Positions 45,647 through 58,613 are shown, numbered from the stretch's first letter. The stretch is DNA of 64,000 bases from Phytoseiulus persimilis (GCA_037576195.1 CM075102.1:42838745-42902744); one strand, 5' to 3'. The notes: generated by a model from the letters alone, not told the origin. Program-made: numbers and translations.

Positions 45647-48555
45647 GAATTTGCGAGTTTGCATTTTAAGTCGAATCAGAGCCGGTTCGCGGTGATGAGA
45701 AATCGTGAGGTGTCGGGCTGCCCCGTCGGAAGAACCGTGGATTAGCGCGAAATGAATGAGTCCGGCGAGAATGAGGATAGAGGCCGAGCTTCGCGAACCC
45801 GTTCGCGAGAGCGCGTTAGAATATCAAGGTGATGACATTTTTCTATCTTTCGAGGGCGGGGACAGCTCGGGGTTATTTCTCAGAGACCTGGCTGACTTAC
45901 GGTGTTCGCTGATAGGGCCGGCTCACCGATAGGGACCGCATGAGGAATAGCTTTCGTTGTCGGAGTCAGGCGGGGGGCTATTTGTCTTTTTTCCTCCCTC
46001 GGAATCGGAGGCTGCTCTCCTCGAAGCCGAGAACACGGGTTTGAGAATATTTGCTCAGGCGAAAGGGCTGGAAGGTCGTCGTGACTTTTCTCGGCTCGAG
46101 TCGATTTTGTGGGATCAGGCGCTTCGACCGAGGGAAGGTTCATTCACTTACCCACTCATTCATGTATAATGTATTATGTCTTATCGCTCGGTTGGCTGTC
46201 TGGCCGCTCGCCAGGCTGCTCGGGAGTCTTGCGAGCGAGTCGGAGATTCGAATCAGAGCCGATGTCATCGGGGAAGCCTAGTTTTTGAGTGGTCCTTGCG
46301 GCCACGAGCGTCGCCCCAGCGGTGTCCCAACAAAATCATACATGCGTAAACCACGAAGGAGAGAGCTAGAGAGAGAGAGAGCGAGAGTGAGAGTACGGGT
46401 TGCGAGAAGCACGCGGGATCGGATGGCACTCGAATGAAGGAATGATTTGATTTCGGGACTTATCGCGCCGCTACTGGAACCACTAGCACAGATTGCCATA
46501 CCACCGCCGCCGATGACGATCAAACTTGACGGACCGTACAACGACCTCCTCAGCCTGGTGGTGGCATGCCCCGATCCACTCATCAAGACCGTCCCAAGAG
46601 CCATCCACGCTGGGCGGAGCGGCCGAGCCGCCAACCAGCCGGTCGGCAAACCATTTGTTCGTCAATCTCTCGATCCGCTAATTACTCATCTATATTAATC
46701 TATCTTGGTGCATTTGCTTCCGTCAAAGAAGCCACTCGAAGGAGGCGGCGGCAGCCGGGCAAGCGAGTCGATTCTTGTCTTCTCGAAGCGGCGCCGGAAA
46801 ACTGGCGCAAAGAACAAGAACTCTCGAGCCGGGTGAGTGAGCGGATGGATCTACACATTGCGTCTTAGGAGGCTCCTTGGAACCGAGAGCAGTAGCCAGC
46901 GGAGCGAATCCGTGGCGAAAACAACGGCCGGCCGGCGGATGGACGAGCTCGCGGAAGTGCAACACAGCTCCAATGGACGGCCGGCGTGTCCGCTGCTGTG
47001 GAGAGCGAAAAAGAGGTCGCGCTAAATTTAGGATCTAGGCTATCCATGACGAGTAGAAACTGTTTTGTCCGCGAGATTCTCCGCCCGAGAAAGCTGTATC
47101 GCCTGTTTACTCGTTGGTGTTCACGACGTTGAGCCTAAGGGACAGTTTGACAACGGCCGGCAGTGGACAAGCTAGCTGAAGGACGTTCTCAGTCGTTGCG
47201 TGAACCGGCGACACGTGCCTGTTCGAGCCTCCTTGCGGGCACCGCTGTTATGCTCCCTCCTATCCGGCTTACCTAAACCATCGTGAATGGGTTCCGTAAA
47301 CCCCGATCGATTCTGCGCTGTGACTCAGATCCGATTCTGCGTCGGCGACGTCCTCGCTGACGAAATCATTTATCCCCAACACCATCGAGCTAGTCAGTGG
47401 CGCGGCGACAAATAAGTTTTCGCTTCTCTCCCCCTCTTTGAGCCTGTCAGAGTGCGGGCTCTTGCGGAAATAAGGCCGCTCCCGCACTCATACGATCGGT
47501 CCGGCGAGACAAACTAGTTCCGAAATGTCGTTCGAGAAGGATCCTTCTCTTGTATATCCATTATCGGGCTGGCAGTCATGTGCGAGAACCGGCTTGATGG
47601 GCTTATGGAAATGAGTTTCGTTAGGAAGAACCGCTCAGATGGGTCGAGCGTTCGGAGCGCTGCCAGGGCAGACTCCGGAGGACCAACTACGGCTGGAAGT
47701 CTGATTCACCAAAGTATCGGATGCTGCAGTGTAGACCGTTGCGAAGAAAATGACGATCCGCTCGAGGGAGGAGACGAGAGGGAAGAATCGTGTTCTGGAG
47801 CGACTCGTCGAACAGCCTGAACTCATGGGGGAACGGGGAGTCGAAATCGGAGAAAATGGGTCGAAGCCGTGAGCATACAGTTCGGCCAAGATTTCAAGTC
47901 CCATTACTTCTTTTCGAAACTTCGAACAATAAGAAAGAAACAGAAACGGAGGAAGAAAGAACAACTCCAATAAGCTGGAGCAAAAAACAAACGACAGTGC
48001 GAAAGCTTGAAGCATTCTAGATGCGTCTGGCTGTGTTTTCCTCTGTTCTGAGAAATTCAAAAATACGTAAAAACCGACGCGAAAAACATATAGGGAATTT
48101 CCCATACTCAAAAATGGGGCCGACTGTTACTTGAAACCCGAGCAGCCCGTCTGGCCCTAAAAGCCGTAGCGACGTCACAGCCCTGAAACGTCTTCCTATT
48201 GTCGTCGGCTGGTGCTTCTGTCGTCGCCGTTGTTGCGGGCTCCCGCTCGAAAAAACGTCTGTTCCCTCCGTACGTCTCGAATAAACACGCCGCCCGCTTC
48301 CCCGCAGGTAGCCAAAGCTTGCGAGATTGGTCTAATGCAATTTTTGGCAAGTTATTGGCTACGTTCTTTTCTGCCTTCCGTCTGAGCAGTTGCTGGTTAC
48401 GCGTCGGCCCAGCCCCATGACTTCGACCGATTTTCGCAGCACCGGGATTTTCTCGCTGGAAAAAACGCAAGGGATCCCTCAGACGGCTTCAGTCTGCTTC
48501 ATCGGCGCGATCATTTCTTGAACCTTGTCGCTGGTTCTGTTTTCGTCGGTCTGGT
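45647..48555. other. No firmly supported gene
   Basis: Many overlapping frames of 60 to 158 codons on both strands (for example 47635-48111 minus, hydrophobic in part) with no consistent chain. (GA)n repeat at 46358-46393. Confidence 0.3.
46358..46393. repeat. (GA)n repeat
   Basis: GAGA dinucleotide tract with CTA, GC and T interruptions; GAGA-rich sequence can bind GAGA-factor-like proteins in arthropods (inference). Confidence 0.8.
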
Positions 48556-49126
48556 TCAAACCGTTTTCCAGCATTCCTCGGCTCTGATCCCGGGCCGATA
48601 CGGCCGAATCCGTCTTGAGAAAGGAGTCAAGTTTTGCTCAGAGTTAGGTTTAATGGTCTCGCATATGAATTCCTTGCGACGTGTCCAGAGCTTCGAATAC
48701 CCGGCTTCGATGTCCGCCCACTTGCGATCATCTGCGAGCTCCTGAGAGGCGAGAGGAGCCATCCTACGGAATGAGTTCTCCAACTTATTTTTATTGATGA
48801 GTCTGCTGCGTCCGGGATCGAGCTCACATTTCTCATTCATGATCTGGTCTCGTACCTAAATTACCCCTTGCCCCACCATCAAAAGTGGGCTTCCCGTTAC
48901 TATCTGTTATTCGAGCACTTCCCTCAGTGTCTCGGCACCGAAGTTGGCCTCGTTCGGGTTCCCGAAGTTCCAGACCTCGAACGAGAGCCCTCGATCTGGG
49001 GAAACTTCGTGATGAAGACCTAAGTGCACGGCGGCGCTAACCAGGATTCGGCCAAGTGTGTCAGGAACTCGATTTCGGCCTGACCGAATGCGTCTGAGGA
49101 AAATTCTGGGCACTCCGGATGGATGT
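48556..49126 (-). CDS. Unknown protein, 3' exons
   Basis: The exon 49126-48919 follows a strong acceptor (CGCTTCCTCCCAG with a CTAAC branch-like motif). A 63-nt intron (48918-48856, donor GAA/GTGCTC, acceptor GGGTAATTTAG, phase 0) removes two stops and joins the last exon 48855-48556. The reading (169 codons including stop) is strongly coding-like: a basic start, a segment with FEVWNFGNPNEANF, then a hydrophilic C-terminal exon with ADIEAGYSKLWTRRKEF. The 5' exon was not fixed; a frame at 49527-49318 is one possibility. No homologue recognised. Confidence 0.32.
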
Positions 49127-49423
49127 CTGGGAGGAAGCGGTTGGATGGGTTAGGTCGGGTGAAAGTGGATGAGGAGAATAAATGGAGGCGCGCAGGGGGA
49201 TGAATTAACCGGGCTTCTCTCCGAATTCCAGCGATAACTGAAACCAGCTAGCCAGCGGGGTGATCAGACGGGGAGACTGACCGGCTGAACTCTTCCTTTT
49301 TTTAGTGAAACTTTCCTCTATTGTGAACGCGCACACGCGGAGGGAAGTCTCAGTCGGCCTCTGTCGACGATCACCGAACGTTGCAGCGGCTGCCGGAGAG
49401 CTCGAGAGGCCTCGCTAGGCCCG

Positions 49424-49439
49424 TCGCTGACGTCAGCGA
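49424..49439. promoter_or_regulatory. Perfect CRE-type palindrome
   Basis: TCGCTGACGTCAGCGA is a 16-bp perfect palindrome with the full TGACGTCA core bound by CREB/ATF-family factors. It lies about 300 bp upstream of the first assigned exon of the minus-strand candidate at 48556-49126, so it could be a promoter element, although open frames also cross it. Confidence 0.4.
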
Positions 49440-49527
49440 GGCTGGACCGCTCCTGGCGGGCCGCACGAGGAGCCTTCAGCAGCGCAGCCAAGACCGAGCG
49501 AAGTTTTATCTGCCGCAGCGATTTCAC

Positions 49528-51207
49528 CGCGACAGTCGGATTCCCTCGATCTCGTCCACAGGATGAGGTTTCATAGGGTTCAGGGAGTCGGTCATGGGTT
49601 TCCCGCGCTCGAGGCTCACTGACATTTTCCAGAGCAGATCGCGGGTGCGGTGCGCTCGGGGGAATCCGACAAACCTCTACCTATTGAGGAATCTGATCGA
49701 CCGGTGAGCGCGGGAGCCGGTTCAGTGCGATGAACAAATTCCGATAGCGGCCGTTTTCAGTCAGATGTTGGCCATTACCAACGAACACTCATTCTGAATA
49801 TCGGAGGGAGTTCCCGTGGAACGCCATATTATCGAGGTTGATGCAACGAGAAGCGGAATGCCCTTCTCCCTAGCTTTGCTCCTCGGCTGACCGCTTGACT
49901 TGTTCCCTTCCTCTCTGACAGCCAGACAAGCACTTCGCAGCGCGGACAGCGTTCTCCAAGTTCCTCTATTGGCTATTTTTCTGCTGTCCCGCAGCGACGG
50001 GCTCGCCATCCGGCCGAAGATCCGCGTGCTCCCGGGGATCCCCAACGGGACCCCTCCTCAGTGCCGGAAGCTTCCTCGATGTCGCTGCTTCCCGATTATT
50101 CTGGTGCCCAGGCTTGATTTGGACGCAGTTCCGCCGCGAGCCTGATTTTACCGACATCCGACCGGGGGCTTCGGGGAAAGTTCTCGAGGGATTCGGCACC
50201 GGGTATTTCCCGCATATGTAGTGAGTATCCGAAGGACTCCGAGAGAAGAGGCGAATCGCACGCACTGACTCGCGCTCGCATCGGTTTCAGGTCAAGTAGA
50301 GCTTAGCATCTCAACGGAGTCCAGTCACAAACAAGGCGGTCATCGCAACTGGCTGGACTGGATTCTCCTAGTTCCGGATGACCTCAAGTTAACCGATAAG
50401 TCGGAAGGGCGGACGGCTTAGAGACAGGTTTGTGAACGGGACCCGATATCAGCGGCAAACTACTTCCCGCTGGATCCAGCGATCGAGTGCTCAAGACGGT
50501 GCAGTCACCAGACGGGTCAACCATTCTAACCACTTGACGTCTGGCAACGTTCTATATTCCCGGGCCGGTCATGGTCGAACCCGGACAATGAGATCTCCCG
50601 TCGATCGGTGGTTCGCCAAGGCTTCCCGAGTCCGCCAGGCCGGGAGCGCGTCGCTACTCGCCGCTGACGCAACGCCGAGGACGCGAGCCCGGGGTCGCTG
50701 TGCTGGACAAGTATTTCATTCCGAAACCGCGCCGCTGTGAACATCGCCGGCTTCCCAACCATCGACAAACAGCCTCCACGGCACTCTCGTTCCCGAACGT
50801 TCTGAGCTGGACTCCCATGTGGACTCCGAATGTCCACACGGCGCAACACGTTCTGGCTCTTGTGCGGGTGGCGTCGAACGCGCGAGTATTGCCCTCAACA
50901 TCTGAAGCGGAACAGCGTCGCCGCAGCAGACGAACTTCCGACAGGGCTTGTTGCCGAACGATAAATCTCGCGCGCGGACTCTCACATTATACAGAGATTG
51001 TCCCGATAATTGTCAAGTGGGGACGGCTGTTTGTCCGCTCTCTCGGTTGGTTTGCTTCCTTGCCGCCGGATTGCTAGCAATCTGCTAGCTACCTGACCGG
51101 CATCGAGGAGTCAGATAGTAATAATTCAGCGAGAATGGGCTTGTCATGGAAAGCAGACGACATGGCGATCGGCCCAGTACGATAACGCGAGCTGGACGAT
51201 TGATACC
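49528..51207. other. No firmly supported gene
   Basis: Overlapping frames on both strands (for example 50526-50849 -, 50700-51077 +) with no decisive splice signals. Confidence 0.3.
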
Positions 51208-51681
51208 TCACCTAACGTATCTGCTGGCGGCCATCTCCGCCGCCGTGGCGATAGATCGGCCGGCCGACGGGCTGGCCGATTCTAGCTGGACGAACTGACG
51301 AAGCACAAAGTTTGCGACTTTTGGAAGGTATCCAGGAATCTTCCCGTGGATCTGAGGCCCCTCTCGCGAGCCGACAAGTGCCTCGCAATGACTCATCGAG
51401 GGCTCTGGGCGGTGTCTCTCAACTGCCTCCGATTCGCTTCGAATCATCTAGCAACCTGGAACGCTGATCGTTGAACCCAGCCGCGAGAGCCCATCGCGCG
51501 ACCCGTCTCCAGGGACAGCTGTCAACGAATTTTCAGGAAGGCGATTCCGAACGACGACTCCTTGTTCCGCTGCTCTCGGCGAAACCCCACTGATCGTAAT
51601 AGAGAAATAAACACGGCAAATAAAGTCGCCTTGTCCATTAGGCTTCTCCCGCGGTCGTTTGTACCACCGCCGACTAGCCAC
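51208..51681 (-). CDS. Unknown protein, one frame with a single TAG
   Basis: Minus-strand frame of 158 codons interrupted by one TAG at 51448. A 54-nt phase-1 intron from GTTCAA to GGAGGCAG would remove it. Codons are coding-like on both sides; the second part contains HGKIPGYLPKVANFVLRQF. A second minus frame (51764-51522) starts with a signal-peptide-like MDKATLFAVFISLLRSVGF and overlaps, so the exact product is open. Confidence 0.22.
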
Positions 51682-54600
51682 GACACCCCCTGCCGTTTCC
51701 CCCTCTTCGGGCTAGGGATCAAGTATCTCCCGAACATTCGGTTCGACAGACACCGCCCGTGCACTCGGATTCGCCCGTGCTCGGTCGGCGAATGCTCCTC
51801 TATCCAGCTGAGATCGGATTCCTGATTTCCACCTGACGCTCTTTTTGAATCATGTGACGATGGAAGTACCTTCCGCGAAGTACCTCATTGGGAGGAATCT
51901 GAAGACAGGAGCGGAATCAGCTATCGGTCGATTGCTAGTGGTCGGCAGTCCCGAGGCTAGCTAGCCCTCACGATCCCTCTCTTCCGGGCCCAAAGTGTCG
52001 AACTCGACGAACCCTGGCTCGCTCGCGGGCCCGGGCTGGTCGCATCAGATCTCTCTAGCACTGCATCAACAACATCCCGACCGTGAGCTCTCGTGAACAG
52101 AATATCGATCGTTCGTACGACTCCCCGTCCATTCGTTTCTGAAAGCTTGCACTGATTTCTCAGCTGGCCCTGCAGTTTCCGTCGCCCCAGCAGCGGTGGC
52201 TCGAAACGACCTTGCCAAAGAGCTCTCGAACCAAAACCGGTTTCAGCCGGCTCGCTCCCAAGTAACGAGAGATTTTTGCCTCGCCACGGGTGCAGATCCC
52301 CGTTATCGCAATCTCCTTCCGTCGGAGGATTACCGCGAATTCATTCACTGGACGTCGACTCGAATTTTCGAGCGTTGCCCCACATATTTCGACCACTTTC
52401 CGCAGCGCTCAACGATCGGTCAAATCGTTTGTCAGCTATGAACGTCCGACGCGGAAACGGCCGCAGGGGATCGCTCTCCGATCAGTTAGTCAGCTTTCCG
52501 TTGGGTCAGGATAACAGTTGGGTGGTCTCTGTGATTGTTTTCACAGCGCCACATTTTCCAGCGCACTCAGTCGCATGTTCGAACGTAGGGACGCACACCG
52601 ATGGACGGGAGGAAAATGAAGAAACTCGATGGAAAGCCGTCGTTGAAAACGAACGTCGAACTACTGAGCCACCGCCGCGTTGCCTCCTGATTCGAATGCA
52701 CAGATTCCACCGACAAGTTGTTCAACTCGCGTTCACGTAACGTCCCCATCTCCGTCCACTGCCCCGCAGAGACTCGTTCGGGGTGTTCCAGGAAACCCGG
52801 TAGGGCGTCGCAATCATAGGGCCAAGATCGAACTGGAGGCATCCGGATGAGTCGCTGACGAGGTTCGCACGATCAGATGTCCGACTGCCCGGATGAGCCG
52901 AAGGCGACGGATTAAAACCCAAGTTGCAGTTATGCGATGCGTCAACGCCTATTCAGCGATTTCAGAAGGCGCCCACGAATGGACGCAATCTCGCATTAGT
53001 GCTCTCAGCTGGCGGGAGACGTCGATGAGGCTCGAGAAAATCTCTCTCCATGTCCAATTAGCGAGTGGACGCTAGAGCCGTTCCTGAAAACGCCTATTGC
53101 TCTTCGGGATATGGGGCATCCCCCCCACCCCCTCTCCCCCGCAGACAATGGGTACACAAGCGAGCGCATCTTGATGGCCGAAGCGTTCGCGAAACAGTCA
53201 AAAAGGAGAAAGCTGTACAGATTGTTGAAGGCGGGTTTGTGCTCAGGGGTTTCGGAGCTAGGAACCGGTTCTTGCTGTGCGGCGACGTCTTCGGCCTGAT
53301 CGCATTTTGATCGCCTTCTCCGGGAGGGGCACCTCTACCCAAAGTCCAAGGGGGTCTTCGAGCCAAGCATGCATGCAGGCAGCCAGGCAGCACGCTAGCG
53401 GTCTGACGCGCTGCGGTCGGAGTCGTCTGCGTCGGCTTCATCATCATGGTCGTCTTCGAAAGCCGGATCGGATCTGCGCGAAGAAGGTGAAGAGCGCAGA
53501 AAACAGCGGCAAATAAAGGAGCGTCAAATTAAAAACCGCTCAGACCTCTATATATAAATACACAAGAGCGAGGTGCCACAAGGAATGATGGCGGCGTTCA
53601 TCATGATGACGATGCTGCTGCTGCTTGCCGGCTCTGAACCTCGTTCCCTGATCTGGTCGGCCGGCCAGCCAGCCAGCAACTTGCTGGCTCAGCGAACGGC
53701 CAGGCCGGAACTGAACGAGGCATGGCTCCCTGGCACGCCGAGAAGCTCGGGGTATGCCTTTTACTCCTGTCGGAGCGGCGAGATTCCTCCGATGAGGGTT
53801 CCCAGGAGGTTGAGCCGACTCGAGCGGAGCAGAACAGTTAGTCGGGCTCCCGATCTCAAGAATGTGAGCTCCTGCCAACGAACCATCGGGCGCAGTTGAC
53901 GTGGTGGTGTCTGATCGAACGAGCTACGTTTGCCACGTTGAGCGAATCTGATGGTTGGCAGCGTTCTCGGGATTGACAGATTCGTTGTGTATGGTGTCTT
54001 GTTTTCGGAACAGATGCCGAACGATATCTCATTTCTTGTAGGGCTCTGCATCAGTGGCAACAGCAACGACAATACCCACAGTCTCGACAGCAACAATGGC
54101 ACCGTATTGTCGTAATATCATCTTATAAAGACAAGTCAGCGAACAGCTGATACAAGTAATAGGTGTCACCGTGTGTTTGTGCGCGCGCGTGGTGTCTTGG
54201 AGTGTTCAAAAACATAGAGGCTTTGTCAGTTTGATGACGCTGCTGCGAAGAACAACCACGCTCCACGAAGCATTCGAACAGCATCGCTGCCACACTGGCT
54301 GTTGCCGCGGTGCTGGCTGTACGCTCGACGGGCGAGCGAGCCGGTGATTGTCTTTGGAGACGACGCCACCCGGACCAAACCGGGAGACAATCGGAAAGCG
54401 GAAATTCATCCACGCTTCCCTCCTTCGAGTCAGAAAGGCGATTGAGGATTGGTTGTTCAGGCGTACAGCCGAACGGCCGGAACGATTCCCGATCGCGTGC
54501 GCGAACAGTCGGTGGTCAGCTCGATCACGTTTGAGCGGGCCGGCTGATTCCAGCTGGAATCTGTGAGAGTTTGTTCATCTCCCTCACGGGCGGCGACAGA

Positions 54601-55063
54601 AGCTTAGCTTTCCACCGAGCGCTACGGTGCGACATCTCAGGGGAACGACGTAGATCCGAGGACGTGGTTCAGCTGTTAGGAGGAAGCGAGCTTCCCGCTC
54701 GCTGACTTTCTCGCCTCCGTGCTAGCCAGCGGACCTGGCTGACGCTATTGATGTTGTGACCTCATTTCTTTGCTGATAGAGCATTGCTACTTTGTATCTC
54801 ATAGCTAGCCTCCTCCGCTGTGCCAGTGCGGTGCCGCACCGTGTTTATTGTGAGACCCTGACGGACAGGTTCACACAGAGATTCTGGGCCTGCGTCGTTA
54901 TCCGTCGCTTCAGAGCTGCGGCAGATTATCAGGAACAGAAGAACGGCGGGAGGAAGCAGCCAACGAAATGTGTAATCATTTCTCGACGAGCAGCACAACA
55001 AAATCCGCTGAGCTCGGGTCGGCCTGACCGAGTTACACGGCAGAGCGTTCAAGAGTGGGGAAA

Positions 55064-55077
55064 GGGGGGGGGGGGGG
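55064..55077. repeat. Poly-G run, 14 nt
   Basis: Fourteen consecutive G residues, preceded by GGGGAAA. Confidence 0.9.
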
Positions 55078-55279
55078 TCTTGATCACAAAGTACGTTTGA
55101 GGTCCTGTAATTATGAGAAGTGTGACGCTTCTGCCCCTGGTCCGATGGTTCGCGGCTATTGTTATTAATGTGGGACCCGAAACAACACGGTAGCTCTCCC
55201 CGCTGCTGCACCTGGTCGGCTCGCCCGTCGGCCCTCTTACCTGCTCGCCCGGCTCTCTGCTTACCTTTTCGATTATTCG

Positions 55280-55330
55280 CCCGCTGCCCTGCCGGCCTGC
55301 CTGCCTGCCCGGCTGGCCCAGCCCGCCTGC
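55280..55330. repeat. (CTGC)n tract
   Basis: Imperfect tetranucleotide array of CTGC, CGGC and CTGG units. Confidence 0.7.
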
Positions 55331-56628
55331 ATATCTGTTCAGCCGGCAGGATCCCCTCAACGACGACGACGAAAACGATGAAGTGGCAGGAAACTTACCG
55401 TCGTCGCCAGGATGAACGATCAGCGTACAGGAGGTGTTGTCAAGCGAACCGCCGGGCCGGGTGGTTGCCAGCGGGGTAGCCAGCGTAAACATTGCGCAGC
55501 TTCGACGCCCTCACCGAGCCCAGCCGGGCGCCGACTTGAACGTTGCTCGTCAATACCGTCCGCCCTGGGGCCAAGACGATGATGGGGAACCATCCACACC
55601 GTCATTCGGAAGGGGACCCGAACCGGTTTCTGCAACAAGCTGGGCTCGATCCCTCCCCTTAATTTCATTGCAGGAGCGGCACGGACCGTTGCTCGACTGA
55701 GTCTACTCTCACAACGAGAGGTTCTTCCTTCCAACCCGCTATCCGAAGGCCGTATATTCGATCGGCGTCTCTGAACGATCGACTCGGTTTGCATGGCCAT
55801 AAAGCAGCTTTGGTACTCTACGGAGCGTCCTGAATGATTTGGCTTCCGGATCCTAGCGTCGAGGATCTGCCTTGACGAAGGAGCGGAATCGTCTCTGGCT
55901 CTCGAAACCACCCGGCGATCGGACTCACGAGTCGCCCGACCGGTGGCTTCTCTCAAGAAGAGGATGCAAGCTGAGAAGGAAAGAGAACAAGCCTCGAAAT
56001 ATGGTTTTGATGGGACGCCTGATGCCGACTCGGATGCCGTTGCCGCTCCCCAGCTACTGCGAAATGAAACGAGGGAAGGGAAGTGACATGGCAGGTGGGG
56101 TAGGAGAGTGGGTGGGGGTTGAAAACCCAGGGCCGAGCAATCGCTGTCAGCTGCAATTTAGCGTCGGACTGCAGCGTGGAAAACATCAAGCCCGACTGAG
56201 TCAGTGTCCTGAGGGAGGGGTCCTGCTGCTTGTGTTCCGCTCCGCAGAGATCTGAGAGGGATGACGAAGCGACAGAAGGGCAGTCAGAACACAACGGCCG
56301 GCCGGACGAACAGCCGACCAGACCGGCTGAGTAGAGGTCAGTGACAATATTCGCGGCGATTGTCGTGCGTTTCGCCTCGGCGTGCCTCGCGGCCGTCGGA
56401 ACTCCGGCATCTTGAAGCGATCTCCTCAAGGACCTTGCGCGCGTGATACATCACGCTGACCCTAGTCGGGAAAAATCAACGCATTACGTAACAATGAACA
56501 GCTGGCCGGTCGCAACGGCCGCGATAACGGCTAACAGCCTCCAGTGTCATCGACTAGTTTTTGTTTTGGAGTAAGAGGACGTGTGTTGTTATTCGATTAC
56601 CAGGCCTGGCGTCGACTAGAGACTTCCT

Positions 56629-57603
56629 ATGGATTTTGAAACGCTCCTGCTCCTTTTCACGAGGCGGCACGCACAAGGCTTGGAATCACGTGGAGCAACG
56701 AGATTGAATGCACGTAGGGGTGAAAAGCTCGGTGGAGGCGATGCGGCTACATACCCAGTTGAGAACGGAAAGCTATCGCTCTGCAGTGGGTTATCGGATT
56801 CCAGTAACGCCGCCGCCACCGAATGGAAAGGATGAGTTTTCAACCGCAGCCCGCAGTCAGATATCCCGGAGATTCCTGCTGTCATTTCCTTCACACGGAG
56901 GAAAGAGACCCCGACTCGATCGCAACGGGAAGAAACGACAGAGAGTACGATATTGAGGAAACCGAGGAGACAGGCGGACAGAGGAGCTTGTGAGAGAGCG
57001 AGGGAGATTCGAGAGAGCCAGAAGCGGGACTGGCGCCACCCTGAGATTCAATTAACGAAGACGAAACTGGATGGCTGGTTCGTTGGCTTGCTGGAGGAGA
57101 CGAAGACACTCGAGGCGATATGCGAGCCCGGGCGAGGACAGCGGAACTTTGGAGAGAGGAGGAGGACGGAAGGATTTGATCCGCTCGGCTCGCTCATTAA
57201 AGCGTTCAGAATCGTCGAACACGTCGTCAGGAGAGGAAACGAGACGCTCGAATGGAGCAGGCTTCAAAATTTCGAACCGACCTCTCGATGCGCGCCCGTC
57301 GCACCAATTACTTCAGACCAAGACTTCGAGTCGTCATGGAGCCGACAGCGAATCTTCTGGATTCGTTCATGGACTTCGGGCTCAGCGACCGAATCGGGTT
57401 CCCGTGCGGTTTCCCAAAGGAAAACGACCACCTTGACGAAGCACGCTGTGGGACCCCCCGAGGAAACTCCCGAGAACACAACCGGCTCAATCGAGCTTAT
57501 CCATGAGAAGGTGTCGAGTCTTTCATTCATTATCTGTCCAACGGCAGACTCTGAGGATTCCCTCGTTGCCCAACACGCTCGTTCGGAGGAGTCTATCGCT
57601 TAA
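56629..57603 (+). CDS. Unknown 305-residue protein, two exons
   Basis: One plus frame is open for about 330 codons with a single stop (TGA 56833), unlikely by chance. A 57-nt intron (56804-56860, donor CCA/GTAACG, acceptor CCGCAGTCAG) removes it, phase 1 on both sides. Exons 56629-56803 and 56861-57603 start at an ATG with an upstream in-frame TAG. The product begins with a hydrophobic MDFETLLLLF, then is Glu/Arg rich and hydrophilic, with a segment GFDPLGSLIKAFRIVEHVV near residue 155. A rival plus frame (56708-56956) and a third at 57252-57506 look coding over parts of the locus, so further introns are possible. No family recognised. Confidence 0.35.
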
Positions 57604-57828
57604 AGATTTGCTGATAGGGGAGAGAGGTCATCGCGGTCAAATGAATGAGATCTCCATGACACCCTCAATGAATGAGGTGGAACGCATCCGACACATAGCC
57701 TCCTGTCGTGGTCTGCCTCAGATTTTCTGACGGGTTTATTGATAGTTGAATTTCAGCCAGATACTGAAACATACCAAAAGTCCTGCGCTTACTGTATGCT
57801 TCACCGACTCTAGAACTTCCGAAATGAA

Positions 57829-58265
57829 TTATTCGTTGCACATGGCGAATGATCGATGAGCTCGCTGAAGCGGGAACCATTGCGTAGGGATATTCAACGG
57901 GTCCGAAAGGTGTTTCTCCCCACCGGAGACCCTCTCTTCCAAGCTAGGAAAATCTCTGAAAAACGCATAAACAATTTTGAGCAACAACAGAACACACTTT
58001 TCACGAGCCAGAATGTTTTGTTCGACAGTCTCTGTGAGACGCTCGCTGAAATTCTCTTTGTAAGCCGGCTGGCTTCCTCTCAGGCCGCGAGCTGCCTGTG
58101 TGCTCGACAGCCTGGAAGGAGAAGGAAAAAGAAGTGAAAGGTCCCGTACAAGGTCGTTCGACAATCTTGCCGGGAAAGGCTAGAGCGGCTGTTTTTCCGA
58201 TAGACCAACAACATCCGTCGCGAGAAAACGAGTTTCTCCCCGCTGCCCAACTCATAGACGTTCAT
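57829..58265 (-). CDS. Unknown 132-residue protein, two exons
   Basis: The ATG at 58265 (ACC before it) opens exon 1 (58265-58150). A 38-nt intron ends in the strongest pyrimidine tract seen in the window (CTTTTTCCTTCTCCTTCCAG) and joins exon 2 (58111-57829), phase 2 on both sides. Exon 2 has an amphipathic segment and a hydrophobic KCVLLLLKIVYAFF. Conflict: the plus strand has an ATG at 57856 opening an equally coding-like frame with a strong donor (TTT/GTAAGC at 58060) and a 51-nt intron ending CTCGACAG. Only one strand is likely to be real; the pyrimidine tract could simply be the antisense of a Lys/Arg-rich tail. No family recognised. Confidence 0.25.
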
Positions 58266-58613
58266 GGTAGACTATCTCGACTCGTTGTTTTCGATTTGAT
58301 TCTCGAACGAAGTCGACTGCTGTAGAGAGCCGCCAAAGTGGAAATGAAGCGGCAACGGAAACGATGCATCGACTCTCGAAATCAAAAAGAAGGGAACGTA
58401 CGTTCGCCAGTCCGTTCGCTCGATCGCTCCCTTGCTGTTGCTGTGTTAACTCGGGTCACTTATTACAGATCACGTTCTACTCATTGTCAGACGTGTTGTG
58501 CCATTTCACGGCCCATGGAAAGATTCACGTTGTTTTTCGAGGCTAGGGCATCCAGTTCACCCTGCGGCTATAACACACAACTACAGCTCGGAGCTGAGCA
58601 AAGGACGACGTGA
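58098..58613 (+). CDS. Possible exon pair, unknown product
   Basis: Plus frame of 172 codons with one TAG at 58323. Codons are coding-like; the first part has a Lys/Glu-rich start and AAQLIDVHGRLSRLVVFDLIL, the second is basic with four cysteines. It would follow naturally after the plus-strand exon at 57856-58059 if that reading is right. No intron model for the TAG was settled. Confidence 0.15.

Larger units (their letters stand above)
51765..56628. other. Sparse stretch with repeats, no firm gene
   Basis: Numerous 70-178-codon frames (for example 55420-55956 -, 52276-52740 +, 55953-56429 -) but no chain I could support. Repeats: (CTG)n at 53614-53627, CTGC tract at 55280-55330, CGA at 55359-55376, poly-G at 55064-55077. 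Confidence 0.3.

Noticed and set aside
46240-46262. GATTCGAATC resembling a tRNA B-box
   Set aside because: Flanking bases do not form a T-stem and no A-box lies at the right distance.
57330-57450. Plus-frame peptide with DFGLS and, 21 residues later, CGTP, as in the activation segment of protein kinases
   Set aside because: No HRD or catalytic-loop sequence upstream, no APE or DVWS downstream, and the spacing before DFG does not fit. It is in a frame different from the favoured one; probably coincidence.
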